A stretch of 64,000 nt of DNA from DATBFG01 sp036558645 (GTDB taxonomy: Bacteria > Acidobacteriota > Terriglobia > Terriglobales > Acidobacteriaceae): NCBI GenBank assembly GCA_036558645.1, contig DATBFG010000016.1, forward strand, positions 1-64,000, read 5' to 3'. The translations under genes and the position numbers were made by a program. Position 1 is the stretch's first letter. Each line of letters begins with the position of its first letter. The notes below the pieces were generated by a model that worked only from the letters and a program-made list of their open reading frames with translations, was not told the DNA's origin and did no database searches. Shown in pieces: positions 8,910 to 18,585 of this stretch.

Positions 8910-9910
8910 CGCTCCACCGCCTGTTCTTCAGAGGATGGATCGGGCTGCGGAACCATCGGTCTTGTGCCCTGCACTGAGATAGGTACCTTCCCCTTGCAAA
9001 TCTCCTGAAGCCCACAGGCTTCAAACCAGCGAAGAACCTCTTCATATGTATGTTTGGATTGATAGTACGCAGAGTACCAGTCGAAGGTATCCAACACACG
9101 CCACTCTGGATCGGGGTTAAACGACATGGGAAAGGCAAGCCGCAACGCGCCGCTTGCCGGTCTTCCGAGTAGTGGGACTTTTCGTAAGAAACTGTGGACG
9201 TGATAAAGCGGTACGGCGAGTGAGCAGAGACGATGCAACCACTCTGGCTTCATTTTGCGAGTAAATACTCGATAGAAATCGCTGGCCCGATACCAGGGGT
9301 TGTAGGCACTGTACAGCCAGACCGCGATTTTCCCACCCGGCTTAAGGAATGGGGGGAGTCTCTCGAATGCCAGCCTGCAATCCGGCGTGTGGTGGAGTAC
9401 GCCCAGGCTATAGATCAGGTCAAAGCTCTCTGGAGCAAAAGGAAGAGAGAACACATCGGCTTGCAGGATAACGGCTTCACGGCGAGCCAGATTCTGAGCC
9501 GCCGCTTCTACGGCGTGGCTCAAGTCGACACACACGACGTGTGCGCCCCATCTCGTGACGACTTCTGCATAGCGGCCCATGCCACAGCCGACATCAAGCA
9601 CCAACTTCCCACGCAAAACATCAGGAGTGAAGCCCGTCTTCTCGGTGAAATCGGTCTCCGATCTTCGGCTGGCTTCATTGTCCAGTTGGGTCTGTTTATG
9701 CTTCAGCCATTGATAGCCGAAACTTCCGGCGTATTGCTCCGCGTCGACAAAGCGGAGCACATCTCCGACTAGCGGGAAACGGTACGCGCAATGGAGACAG
9801 ACCACGCCCTGCGCATCTTGCCGTAACCGGCCGCGGCACAGCGTGCAGCGCAGAATCGCAAGGATCTCGTCAGCGACTCCAGGCCATGTCTCGTCTTTCG
9901 CCGTTTCCAT
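8897..9910 (-). CDS. Class I SAM-dependent methyltransferase with N-terminal zinc ribbon
   Basis: A 337-residue protein. Residues about 18-40 hold two CxxC pairs (CTLC and CLHC), a Trm112-like zinc ribbon often found ahead of methyltransferase domains. The SAM-binding motif I is LDVGCGMGRYAE, followed by the acidic end of strand 2 (VVCVDLS) and a motif-II-like FDLIYSLGVLHH. It would methylate a sugar or another small acceptor in the cytoplasm during EPS precursor assembly. It overlaps the upstream polymerase gene by 41 nt and asnB by 13 nt, so it is embedded in the operon. Confidence 0.85.
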   Translation of the reverse strand: METAKDETWPGVADEILAILRCTLCRGRLRQDAQGVVCLHCAYRFPLVGDVLRFVDAEQYAGSFGYQWLKHKQTQLDNEASRRSETDFTEKTGFTPDVLRGKLVLDVGCGMGRYAEVVTRWGAHVVCVDLSHAVEAAAQNLARREAVILQADVFSLPFAPESFDLIYSLGVLHHTPDCRLAFERLPPFLKPGGKIAVWLYSAYNPWYRASDFYRVFTRKMKPEWLHRLCSLAVPLYHVHSFLRKVPLLGRPASGALRLAFPMSFNPDPEWRVLDTFDWYSAYYQSKHTYEEVLRWFEACGLQEICKGKVPISVQGTRPMVPQPDPSSEEQAVERCAG

Positions 9911-11228
9911 ATCCTCGCTCGACTACGGTAGAGATTGAAGGCTGCGCTGGCACAGACTGGTACGCAACGCTGATGCGATATAGCGCGGTCGTGTAGGCTG
10001 CCAGGAAGTAGGGGAACAATTCGTACTCAGTGTCCGCGAAGGCAGCGCCAACTACGTAAGCAATGAGAGCAGCCCACAGGGCACCGGTGAACAAGCGTAT
10101 CTCCGGGTTAGCCTTGTATCCCGGCGACTTGCGCATCCGGTGCAGGTTTCGAAAAGCCAAGCCCAAGAAGAGTAGAAAGATCACAAGGGCCGGGATGCCC
10201 GCTTCGGCGCTCAATTCCGTGTACGTATTGTGAGCCACACGCCAAGTCTGAGTTACGGCTGGAAAGTTCCCCGGCCCGACACCAAACATCGGATTGCGAA
10301 TCGTCAGATCAACACTGCGACGCAGCAGTTCCTCGCGCGCATCTCGCGAGCCGTGATCCTCGGCCCCTTGCACGTCGTCCTGGAAGATCGATCGCAGGCG
10401 ATCCATGTAGTTCGGCGTTGCTAGCGCCACACCAGCGACAAACAGGAACAGCAGAAATCCTCCTGCGAGCACCTGTATGCGCCTTCCCCTGACGCCAAAT
10501 TCCCAAAAACAAATCGCCAGCGAGGCGGCCAGGGCGAGAAAACCGCTGCGCGAGCGTGTCGCAATCACTCCGTAAAGCATGATCAAGATTGCCAACAGCC
10601 ACAACGCCTGCCTGTGCCCGCGTCGGGCTACGAAGAAGAACGCAAGCCCTATCGGTACGGTAATCGCAATATTGATGGCGAGATCGTTTGGATTGGAGAA
10701 AACACCGCCCAATGCACCCGTGAGGCGAATCGTGCCACCGGGATGCAGAACGAGTGAGGCCGCGGTCATCGCGGCGAGCGATGCTGCCTGAATAAACAAC
10801 AGGCGCTTGAGCTCGGTCATCGTGCCGACAATCACGCTGATCAGCAATGCCACGATCACGGCCTTGGAGAAGCCATTGATAACCGTCTGGAATGCTCCAC
10901 CGCGCCAGTATGCGAACGGAATCGTGATGCAAAGATCTACGAATAGCAGCAACAGAACTTTGATCTCGACGGGCAGCTTAACCCTGAGCTTGTTCCATGA
11001 CAAAAGCAATGCAAAAAGAGCAACACCTCCCGCGATCTTGCCCACTGGGATGAATCCAAGAAACGGCACAAAATCTTCCGGCCGAGTGAAGTACAGGATC
11101 GAGAACAACAGGAGTGCGCCATAAGCGACCGATGTGCGAGCCTTCTTCCGAGAGCTCGGAGCGCTTATCGGGGAAGTCGCTGTCACCTGTCCGCCGGATT
11201 TGACTTCGTAAGTCGTTATCGGCTCCAT
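9870..11228 (-). CDS. O-antigen ligase / Wzy-like polysaccharide polymerase
   Basis: A 452-residue polytopic inner-membrane protein with ten or more hydrophobic segments. A large periplasmic loop in the second half carries the Wzy_C-type pattern GVGPGNFP followed by AHNTYTELSAEAGIPALVIF. That pattern is typical of O-antigen ligases and EPS polymerases. In this operon it most likely polymerises flipped repeat units on undecaprenyl-PP. The N-terminal 30 residues are polar and cytoplasmic. It overlaps the GT2 gene start region by 13 nt and the methyltransferase gene by 41 nt. Confidence 0.8.
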   Translation of the reverse strand: MEPITTYEVKSGGQVTATSPISAPSSRKKARTSVAYGALLLFSILYFTRPEDFVPFLGFIPVGKIAGGVALFALLLSWNKLRVKLPVEIKVLLLLFVDLCITIPFAYWRGGAFQTVINGFSKAVIVALLISVIVGTMTELKRLLFIQAASLAAMTAASLVLHPGGTIRLTGALGGVFSNPNDLAINIAITVPIGLAFFFVARRGHRQALWLLAILIMLYGVIATRSRSGFLALAASLAICFWEFGVRGRRIQVLAGGFLLFLFVAGVALATPNYMDRLRSIFQDDVQGAEDHGSRDAREELLRRSVDLTIRNPMFGVGPGNFPAVTQTWRVAHNTYTELSAEAGIPALVIFLLFLGLAFRNLHRMRKSPGYKANPEIRLFTGALWAALIAYVVGAAFADTEYELFPYFLAAYTTALYRISVAYQSVPAQPSISTVVERGYGNGERRDMAWSR

Positions 11229-12334
11229 GCCGCTTTTCGGCTGAACACAAAATTTCCGAATGCCACGAGCGCAGCCGCATTCAGCATCACGAATGTGAAT
11301 GCTCCATCTGCCGCACGCGCCAGAGGACCTCGCACGCGCAACATTGAGAGCAGACTGAATGCATATAGCGCGAGTTGTAGAAACAAAGCAAAACTGTAAA
11401 CCGGGCCGTGCAAGACCAGCGGGGACAGCAGTGTAGCGATTAACGCGAAGGGTACCAGAAGCCGCGTCAGCTTATGACTGATGAACTCAAAACGGATCGG
11501 GTTACGCGAACTGAGCAGCCAGGGGGCAAGCTGAAGCAGTTGATAATTTCCGGTCAGAGTCCTTACCTTGCGGGCGAATTCATGGCCTTTACCGAGGTCC
11601 GGATCATCCCAAGCCCTGGCACGAGAATCGAACATCGACCGCTTGCCTTGTTTTACTACATGCATGGGCAAGTAGACATCATCGAGAATTGTGCCCGCAG
11701 GAATCGCCACAATGTTTGATTTGCGAACGGCATATAGGGCGCCGGTCGCGCCCACGACAGAGCCCGAGTTCGATTCCAACGTGCGAATTTGTTTCTCAAT
11801 TTTCCAATACAAGCCAAGGCCCTTGGCGGACTCGCCGTCACTGACATTCCCCAACATGAGCTGCCCGCTCACGCAGCCGACCTCCTGATCGGCAAAATTT
11901 TCTGCAAGCAATCGTATGGCGTTGGGCTCGATAAGCTGACGTGCATCGGTGAATACAATGAGTTCCCCACGCGCAATCTGCATCGCATCGTTCAGACAGG
12001 CTGCTTTCCCGCGCGGGACTGAATTTGCAATAACCCGCACCCGTCCGGAAGAAGTATGTTCTCGCAAAATTTGTTCGGTCCGGTCTCCCGACCCATCGGA
12101 CGCGACTACAATCTCAAGGAGTTCAACCGGATAGTCGATCTGCAGCAGATTACTTAGCTTCTGATGCAGCAGATGCTCTTCGTTTCGAACTGCCATCACA
12201 ATCGAAATGAACGGAAAAAACGGTGCACGCCGAACCGGCCATGGACGCCAAAAGCCGCGCAAGTAGAGCCACGCCACGTAGCCCAGGTAGGCGTATGCGA
12301 TAACGCCCACGGCGCCCCAAAATAGCCATCTCAT
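11216..12334 (-). CDS. Membrane-anchored glycosyltransferase family 2
   Basis: A 372-residue processive-type GT2. An N-terminal membrane helix (residues 3-25) is followed by the GT-A core FISIVMAVRNEE, VVASDGSGDRT (nucleotide-binding Asp) and ELIVFTDARQ (the DxD-like metal site reads TDAR). Three C-terminal membrane helices follow. This architecture is shared by hyaluronan/cellulose-synthase-like enzymes and by EPS glycosyltransferases that extend lipid-linked chains. The start overlaps the end of the sugar transferase gene by 4 nt. The sugar donor is unknown. Confidence 0.85.
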   Translation of the reverse strand: MRWLFWGAVGVIAYAYLGYVAWLYLRGFWRPWPVRRAPFFPFISIVMAVRNEEHLLHQKLSNLLQIDYPVELLEIVVASDGSGDRTEQILREHTSSGRVRVIANSVPRGKAACLNDAMQIARGELIVFTDARQLIEPNAIRLLAENFADQEVGCVSGQLMLGNVSDGESAKGLGLYWKIEKQIRTLESNSGSVVGATGALYAVRKSNIVAIPAGTILDDVYLPMHVVKQGKRSMFDSRARAWDDPDLGKGHEFARKVRTLTGNYQLLQLAPWLLSSRNPIRFEFISHKLTRLLVPFALIATLLSPLVLHGPVYSFALFLQLALYAFSLLSMLRVRGPLARAADGAFTFVMLNAAALVAFGNFVFSRKAAWSR

Positions 12335-13698
12335 TGGGCGCCTCGTCCAAGGACGACGATCTTGATGGTTTTGAGCATGATCATCAAGTCCAACCCCAGC
12401 GAGCCGTTCTTGATGTAGTAGAGGTCGTACTGCAGCTTTTGCTTGGCGTCTTCCGGAGTGTTGCCATACTTGTAATTCACCTGCGCCCAGCCCGTAATTC
12501 CCGGACGCACGACGTGACGCACGCCGTAGTACGGAATTCCTTCAGTCAACCATGCCACGAATTCAGGGCGCTCGGGACGTGGCCCTACGAATGCCATGTC
12601 ACCTTTCAGTACGCACCACAGCTGCGGAATCTCATCCAGGCGTGTGATTCGGAGGAATCTTCCCACCAGCGTGATACGTGGATCATCATCTCCCGCCCAA
12701 GTGGGTCCTGTATCCACCTCAGCGTCCTGGCGCATGGTTCTGAACTTGTAGCAAAAGAATGTCGACCCGCCACGTCCGACGCGCTTTTGGCGATAGACAA
12801 TCGGACCAGCGGAATCTAGCCTGATCGCGAGGATAACGAAGGGAATCACCGGCAGCATCAGAAGCAGCAGCAGAGCGGAAGCCAGCAAGGAAAAGATGCG
12901 GCGGAAGAGCATGCGTCCGCTGCTGAAGCGAAACCCTTCGGCAAAGATCAGCCAACTGGGATGGAGGTTTTCCACCTCAATCCGCCCAGAAATCTTCTCC
13001 AGCCAGGATGTCGCCTCTTCGATCTTGGCGCCTTGCAGACGCAACTGCAGTAGTTGCTGTACGGGTATAGTGCCGCGCCGATCCGGCATCGCTACGATCA
13101 CGCGGTGAATGTCCTGCTGTTTGACAGTCTCGATAAGATGGGCAGTGACTGCTTCCAGGCTGAGAGCGCCTTCCACGTTAGCTGTACATCCGGCTACTTC
13201 GATGCCCAGTTCTGATCGCGTTCGAAGACCGTGGACCAATCGTTGCGCGCGTTCTCCAGTGCCCAGCACATAAACCCGTTCCCGGAGGTAAGGTTGTCGG
13301 GCAAGCCACGCATAGGCAGCGCGCCACCCGGTTAACGCTAATGTCAGGATGATCAGGCCCAGCAAATAGGATGAATGCCCAATCATGAACGATGGGAAGA
13401 GAAAGCCCACGACGGCCAGCGCCATGGCCACCATTCCCAACATGAACAAGAGCCTGAAAAACAGTTCTTCCCGGTCGCGGCTGGGATCGTAAAGGTCTAG
13501 CAGGTGGGAGAAACCAAGCACAAGCACAGTTACGATGAGGATCTTGAGATAACCGCCCTCATAGTTGAGGACCAGATAGCTGTCCTGCTGGTACTGCACA
13601 ACGGCGGCCAGCAGAAATGAGGTCCAAACAACCAACGCTTCACCCACCAGCAGGATGAGCGTTCGTACCGGGTAATACACGTTAAAGAGGCGGATCAC
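12331..13698 (-). CDS. Exopolysaccharide polyprenyl glycosylphosphotransferase
   Basis: A 455-residue initiating transferase of the WbaP/WcaJ type. About four N-terminal membrane helices precede a cytoplasmic nucleotide-binding-like domain (VYVLGTGERA, residues 140-230). A fifth helix near residue 275 leads to the catalytic domain with KRVGRGG, FYKFRTM-like (FCYKFRTM) and FVGPRPERPEF motifs. It transfers a sugar-1-phosphate from UDP-sugar to undecaprenyl phosphate, the first step of repeat-unit assembly. Only 3 nt separate it from the autokinase gene, and it overlaps the GT2 gene by 4 nt. Confidence 0.92.
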   Translation of the reverse strand: MIRLFNVYYPVRTLILLVGEALVVWTSFLLAAVVQYQQDSYLVLNYEGGYLKILIVTVLVLGFSHLLDLYDPSRDREELFFRLLFMLGMVAMALAVVGFLFPSFMIGHSSYLLGLIILTLALTGWRAAYAWLARQPYLRERVYVLGTGERAQRLVHGLRTRSELGIEVAGCTANVEGALSLEAVTAHLIETVKQQDIHRVIVAMPDRRGTIPVQQLLQLRLQGAKIEEATSWLEKISGRIEVENLHPSWLIFAEGFRFSSGRMLFRRIFSLLASALLLLLMLPVIPFVILAIRLDSAGPIVYRQKRVGRGGSTFFCYKFRTMRQDAEVDTGPTWAGDDDPRITLVGRFLRITRLDEIPQLWCVLKGDMAFVGPRPERPEFVAWLTEGIPYYGVRHVVRPGITGWAQVNYKYGNTPEDAKQKLQYDLYYIKNGSLGLDLMIMLKTIKIVVLGRGAQ

Positions 13699-13701
13699 CT
13701 T

Positions 13702-14610
13702 TTAACTCTGCATTTCTCCACGCTCTTTGGTCTGGGGACGACCATACGCGCCGTAGTAGTACTGGGAGTATGGGGAGGATTCGGCTTCAATACCATTCAA
13801 CACAACGCCAAGCAGGGCTCTCTCCGGAAATTCCTGCCGAGCTTTGCGCGCTATGTCGGACGGAGTTTCGTTCGAGCGAACGACGATCAACACGCCATCG
13901 CAATAATTCGCTAGCAAACTTGCGTCAGAGACGGGCACAGCCGGGGGCGAGTCCACAATGATCCAGTCAAACACTGGCTCGATTTGGTTCAGCAAGGTTC
14001 TCAATCTGCCATTTGCCACCAGTTCCGCAGGGTTGCTGATTTCCCTTCCGGAAGGAATGAAAAACAGATTCTCCATCGGCCCGCGTTGTATGGCGCCGAA
14101 CTCATCGATTTCGCCCATCAGATAGTCGGATAGGCCCGGCGTCGAGCTTGTGCCTAGGGCAAGATGCAAGCGTGCACCGCGCAAGTCAGCATCGATCAGG
14201 AGTGCGCGGCGGCCATGCTGCCGCACCATGACCTGCGCCAGATTTGCCGCAACAAAGGACTTCCCTTCCTTAGGAAGAGCGCTCGTTACGAGGACCTTTT
14301 TTACGTTCTGCTTTTCTCGTATCTGGTAAAGGCGCGATCGCAAAGTGCGAAATTCTTCCGCACCGCAAACTTGTTCTTGGGCGTTAAAGAACAGCATCGT
14401 CTTCTTGTCAGGCTTCCAATCCATCTGGGGACAACGGGCCAGCAACGCTTCCAATGCATATGAACTGGAGAGGGCCGGCATCGCCATCGAAGGTGCTGAG
14501 AGTTCAGGCGCGGCGGACGAAACGGGTAGTGGCAAAGGCTCGCCTTGTCTCCCCTGGCCTGCGGCTCGCTCCTGCTCCGCACGCTTCAAGGCTTCATGAA
14601 TTCGGCTCAT
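13702..14610 (-). CDS. CpsD/CapB-type tyrosine autokinase of the exosortase EPS locus
   Basis: A 302-residue ATPase of the BY-kinase family without the membrane part. It opens with the SRIHEALKRAE helix characteristic of exosortase-associated autokinases. Walker A reads PKEGKSFVA, Walker A' LLIDADLRGA and Walker B WIIVDSPP. The C-terminus holds the autophosphorylated tyrosine cluster (YSQYYYGAYG). It would control chain length and export together with the Wzz-like protein encoded two genes upstream. Its start overlaps the stop of the ATPase gene by 4 nt. Confidence 0.92.
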   Translation of the reverse strand: MSRIHEALKRAEQERAAGQGRQGEPLPLPVSSAAPELSAPSMAMPALSSSYALEALLARCPQMDWKPDKKTMLFFNAQEQVCGAEEFRTLRSRLYQIREKQNVKKVLVTSALPKEGKSFVAANLAQVMVRQHGRRALLIDADLRGARLHLALGTSSTPGLSDYLMGEIDEFGAIQRGPMENLFFIPSGREISNPAELVANGRLRTLLNQIEPVFDWIIVDSPPAVPVSDASLLANYCDGVLIVVRSNETPSDIARKARQEFPERALLGVVLNGIEAESSPYSQYYYGAYGRPQTKERGEMQS

Positions 14611-15572
14611 AACTTCCTTTCCTTGGGGAGGTCGTGGTCTGAACGCCGTAGTTTGTCGGCAAGCGTTGCCAGCGTGCGGAGAGCCTCTACCAAGTCGAAC
14701 TTCTCACCATTCGTGTTCGCGGGTTCCGAGGCTGATACGACGGGCGTTGCGGCTGCCGCATTTTCGCCGAGATCAAAATCTTTGGCGACGGCCTCGACAA
14801 CTGAAGGACGAACAATTTTCTGCTGGTCGACGAAGGCACTGACCAGGCAGTGTTCGCACAAGAGGTTGACTACGCGTGGAATGCCATCTGAATAGCGGTG
14901 GATGGCAACCAGCGATTCAGGGTCGAATACCTGTTGTCCGTTTGATCCCGCGATACGCAGGCGCTGCGCGACATAGGCCTTCGTTTCCTCCAGCGTGAGC
15001 GGGTGCGTCTTGGCTCGCAGGGTCAATCGTTGACGCAACTGGCGCAAATGCGGCTGTTTCAACTTGGTCTCCAGTTCGGGCTGACCAACTAGCACAATCT
15101 GCAACAGTTTTTCGGTAAAAGTTTCGAGATTCGTCATCATGCGAATCTCTTCGAGGACCTCGTCGGAGAGGTTTTGCGCCTCATCGACAATCAACACTGC
15201 GGTCTCACCAGCGCGATAACGATCCAGCAGCCAGTTGTAAAGCCGCAACAGCACCTGGCTCTTGGCCCTGGAATCGCAGGGAATTCCGAAATCCGCAATC
15301 ATGTAGTCGATGAACTGAGACACATTCATTCGCGAGTTAAAGACAAATGCGGTGGGCACCTGCTGCAATCGTAACCACTCGAGCAGCTTATTGATCAGTG
15401 TTGTCTTGCCTGTGCCCACTTCTCCGGTCAGCAGCACGAAACCTTTGCGGCTTTGAATGCCGTAAGTCAGGCATGCCAGGGCTTCTTCGGTATGCCGCGT
15501 CAGAAAAAGGTAACGCGGGTCCGGATTGACGTTGAAGGGATTTGCTCTTAAACCAAAAAATTCCTTGTACAT
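14607..15572 (-). CDS. ExeA-like AAA ATPase of the exosortase/PEP-CTERM locus
   Basis: A 321-residue cytoplasmic ATPase. The N-terminus MYKEFFGLRANPFNVNPDP is the hallmark of ExeA/secretion ATPases found next to exosortase EPS genes. Walker A is GEVGTGKTTL (about residues 51-60) and Walker B is AVLIVDEAQNL. The C-terminal 60 residues are acidic and low in complexity. Its exact duty is not established; it is thought to energise or organise the EPS or protein-export machinery. It lies between the chain-length gene (7-nt gap) and the autokinase gene (overlap). Confidence 0.9.
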   Translation of the reverse strand: MYKEFFGLRANPFNVNPDPRYLFLTRHTEEALACLTYGIQSRKGFVLLTGEVGTGKTTLINKLLEWLRLQQVPTAFVFNSRMNVSQFIDYMIADFGIPCDSRAKSQVLLRLYNWLLDRYRAGETAVLIVDEAQNLSDEVLEEIRMMTNLETFTEKLLQIVLVGQPELETKLKQPHLRQLRQRLTLRAKTHPLTLEETKAYVAQRLRIAGSNGQQVFDPESLVAIHRYSDGIPRVVNLLCEHCLVSAFVDQQKIVRPSVVEAVAKDFDLGENAAAATPVVSASEPANTNGEKFDLVEALRTLATLADKLRRSDHDLPKERKL

Positions 15573-15579
15573 GAACCGC

Positions 15580-17124
15580 TCACACCTCTACAGTTTCCTT
15601 CTTTTCTTCCCTGGGTGGCTTTGGACGATTTCGTAATCGTCCAAGCTTGCTTCGACTCTCGTCATCCGTTCCGAGCCACGGCATGGAGACGAGCAGCGGC
15701 AGTTCCAACACTGCCAAAACATCACTCTCTGTGCGGATCGACTTGTCGCGAATCTCAAGCCACAAAGCCAGAGTCATTCCTAAGCTCAACCCCAGAGCCA
15801 GCCCCCCGCCGGCGAACAGAAGCCGGTTCGGGAAGCTCGGCTTGTCGGGCAAACTAGCCGGATTGATGAGGCGCATCTGCTCGCCCTGCTGCCGTCGTTC
15901 CATGTCGGTCGCCATTTGGGACTCACTCTTCTTCGCCAGCAAGTCGTTATAAAACTTTTGTGCAGTTTCGTAATCTCGCGTAAGCCCTTTATATTGCTCT
16001 TCCACAGCAGGACTTAGAGCTACCCTGCCCTGATAGAGACCGATCTGCGCCTGCAGGCGCTTCTGTTCGCGGGTAGCCTGAGTGATCGTTTCATCGTACT
16101 GGTGAATCTGCAGCCGGAGTTGACGAATTTCCGGCGGCTCCCCGGTTGCGCTCTTGTCCTCGGTATCTCCTGACTGATTGGAAGCAGCTTTCATTTCGGC
16201 AAGGCGGCGCTTGAGTTCGGCGATGTCGGCTTTCGCTTTCGCGACGTCCGGGTGGTCGTCCGTGTAGCGCCCCTGCAATGTGATGAGTTCGCTCTGGCGG
16301 GTGGCCAATTGCTGTTCTAACGACTGCGGACTCACGGCGGTTTGCGATGTTCTCAGGGCTGCAACTTGTTGGGCGAGAATCGATTCCGTGTACGCCTTGT
16401 CCTGCTGCGCGCGGTTCAAGCTTTGAGTATTGGCCTCAAGCTGAGAGTTGAGCCCGGTCAAAATTTTGAGATTGTTCTCTTCGTCTCCCGGCAACTGCCC
16501 CAGGTATTGCTTCTTGAATTCCGCCAGCTTTCCGTCCAAGGCTTCCAGATTCTTCTTCGATTCATCCAGCTGACGGGAGATGAAATCCGTTGTGCTCGCC
16601 GCCACTTCGGCACGGGCCGTCAGATTTTCAGCGATCATCATCGAGGTCAGCTCATCGCAAACGGCCTTAGCGTCGCGTGGATTATCGGTGGTAAAGCTGA
16701 CGGTGAACCCGGGCAGGTCTGTCGACCTCGATGATTTCCTCCTCTGATCGGTGATGTCGGTTGCAACCGGTTCAAGTGAGACGTTTTCTGCGATCTCGTC
16801 AATAACGTCATCGATGTTTCTGCCTCGCCTAGCCAAGCCCAGACGCTCTACCAGAGGACGCAACCGGGTCCTGCTCAGCACCAGTTGCTGCATGCCAGCA
16901 ATTCGACCGGCAATGTCCTCCGTGACGACTGGTTTGACATATCCCTCGGGCACCTTTTGTCCTTCAATTGCTACTTGGGAAAGCGAGGTATAGCGCGCCG
17001 GGAAAGCATAGGAAATCACGAACGCGAGGAGAGGCGCGCAGAGCGCCGGGATGAGGATCACCTTCATCCGCCGGCGCAGCATCGCCAGATAGTCGTCTAT
17101 CGTAAGCTCGCGATTCTCTATCAT
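15580..17124 (-). CDS. Wzz/GumC-type polysaccharide chain-length determinant
   Basis: A 514-residue inner-membrane protein. It has an N-terminal Wzz domain with its first membrane helix at about residues 21-38, and a long periplasmic coiled coil (residues 190-420, with many heptads such as NLEALDGKLAEFKKQYL). A second membrane helix lies near residue 440, followed by a short charged tail. In exosortase EPS loci the matching autokinase is a separate gene, as here. It governs polymer length and forms the periplasmic link to the export channel. The 41-nt gap upstream separates it from the barrel gene. Confidence 0.92.
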   Translation of the reverse strand: MIENRELTIDDYLAMLRRRMKVILIPALCAPLLAFVISYAFPARYTSLSQVAIEGQKVPEGYVKPVVTEDIAGRIAGMQQLVLSRTRLRPLVERLGLARRGRNIDDVIDEIAENVSLEPVATDITDQRRKSSRSTDLPGFTVSFTTDNPRDAKAVCDELTSMMIAENLTARAEVAASTTDFISRQLDESKKNLEALDGKLAEFKKQYLGQLPGDEENNLKILTGLNSQLEANTQSLNRAQQDKAYTESILAQQVAALRTSQTAVSPQSLEQQLATRQSELITLQGRYTDDHPDVAKAKADIAELKRRLAEMKAASNQSGDTEDKSATGEPPEIRQLRLQIHQYDETITQATREQKRLQAQIGLYQGRVALSPAVEEQYKGLTRDYETAQKFYNDLLAKKSESQMATDMERRQQGEQMRLINPASLPDKPSFPNRLLFAGGGLALGLSLGMTLALWLEIRDKSIRTESDVLAVLELPLLVSMPWLGTDDESRSKLGRLRNRPKPPREEKKETVEV

Positions 17125-17165
17125 TCCTTTTCCCGCTTTATCCTAGTTGCTCGACCCTCTTTCAC

Positions 17166-18575
17166 TCAGTCGAGTCGGATAGGGTGCGGATGCCAATCCA
17201 AGCCGACCAGCACTACATGGCGCTGCGAGTTCGTGTTGCAGGGTCCTGTGGTACAAAGCGAATCGTCAAACGTCAGATAGTTGAACTGATAGCTCACGAA
17301 TGCGCTAAAACTGCGCCCCAACTGCCTGCGGAGGCCGGCTCCGGCAAAGAGATAGTCGAAGCTGTTTGCAGTCACAACCCCGATCGGCTGGATCCTGGTG
17401 TTGTGTGTATACCCAACATCCGCATTCATGTCCCAATTTCGGTTCAATGCGTGGCCCACGGAAAACCGCACTACATCGCTTTGTGCCCCGGCAAAAAATC
17501 CCGAACCACTGGTATTGTAGTGCTCATAGTTGAGTGCGAGACCGGTCGTCGGGAAACGGTAGCGCACGCCCGCGCGCCCGCTGAAGGACCACTTGGTATC
17601 AGAACCGGTAAACGGGTCGTCGAGAATCGTAACTTGCGGCCCGCCACCGATTACCATATCCATCCTTCCGGAAATTCGATGTCCATACAGCACGTTGAAC
17701 AAATGGGTCGTGAAATCACCTCCAACGGAAGAAGGATAAGAAAACGACTGGAACCCATACACCAGGGCCACCTGATCTTTGCGATTGAGCTGGTAGTTAT
17801 AACCTGCTTGCGCTGTGACCTGTCGGCTATTGATGTAGCCTTGCGGATTGTCCAGAAAGTCTACCAGACCATAGGAACCTGTCAGCGTGATTGCCGATCG
17901 CGCGGTCAGACTCTGGGAAAGCTGGGCTAGGGCTGTATTACTGATGCGAGGCTGCTGACCAATCGAGGCTAATTGGCCGGGGCCGAAGAAGGTAGAACCG
18001 CCTACATATCCACCGACAAGGCCGCCGATTGGAAGGCTGCCGACGATCCCCGCGCCGCCATAGGAGCCATAGCCGAATGCCCCTTCCGGAAAATAAGTGA
18101 AGGCATCCTGAAGAGCCAACTGTCCCTTTTGCCATGACACTCGCTGATCCGCATCTACCTGATGAATTTGCGATGCACTTGACCCGCTGTAGCTGTAGAA
18201 GGCTGCTCCACCAATGTATCCGATGGATGTCTGATATCGACTCCAGAGCCGCTGCAGTTCTAGGCTACCGAGAACACGCGTAACCCCGGTCCAGGTCGCA
18301 TCGCCGTTGCTGCCTGTAACATTCGAGTCAACCGACTGGCTGATGTGCGCACCCGGTTGCAGAAAACTGCGGGCCGTCATGGGCGGCTCCAGCTTGGGAG
18401 CATCCAGGCTCGAGATTGGCGGATTTTGGGGAGACGACATAGTCGCTCCAGCCTCAGCAGTGGGAGCTCTCGACTGTGACGCCTGGGCATCTGCCTGGCC
18501 TGAATCCTGGGCTACGGAGACCCCGACCGCCAGCATCATGAGAGCTCCCATTGCCAATGCTTGACAGCCCCTCAT
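17166..18575 (-). CDS. Outer-membrane beta-barrel protein of the EPS operon
   Basis: A 469-residue exported protein. The ATG at 18575 has TAGGGA about 8 nt upstream and opens a clear signal peptide (MRGCQALAMGALMMLAVGVSVA); the TTG 21 nt earlier is rejected. About 90 Gln/Ser/Pro-rich residues follow, then alternating amphipathic strands with aromatic girdles to the end (VRYRFPTTGLALNYEHY, FSAFVSYQFNYLTF). I infer an outer-membrane barrel of about 14-18 strands. It lies between the Wza-like and Wzz-like genes, so a role in EPS passage across the outer membrane is likely. I do not recognise a named family. Confidence 0.75.
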   Translation of the reverse strand: MRGCQALAMGALMMLAVGVSVAQDSGQADAQASQSRAPTAEAGATMSSPQNPPISSLDAPKLEPPMTARSFLQPGAHISQSVDSNVTGSNGDATWTGVTRVLGSLELQRLWSRYQTSIGYIGGAAFYSYSGSSASQIHQVDADQRVSWQKGQLALQDAFTYFPEGAFGYGSYGGAGIVGSLPIGGLVGGYVGGSTFFGPGQLASIGQQPRISNTALAQLSQSLTARSAITLTGSYGLVDFLDNPQGYINSRQVTAQAGYNYQLNRKDQVALVYGFQSFSYPSSVGGDFTTHLFNVLYGHRISGRMDMVIGGGPQVTILDDPFTGSDTKWSFSGRAGVRYRFPTTGLALNYEHYNTSGSGFFAGAQSDVVRFSVGHALNRNWDMNADVGYTHNTRIQPIGVVTANSFDYLFAGAGLRRQLGRSFSAFVSYQFNYLTFDDSLCTTGPCNTNSQRHVVLVGLDWHPHPIRLD

Positions 18576-18585
18576 CGCTTGATCC

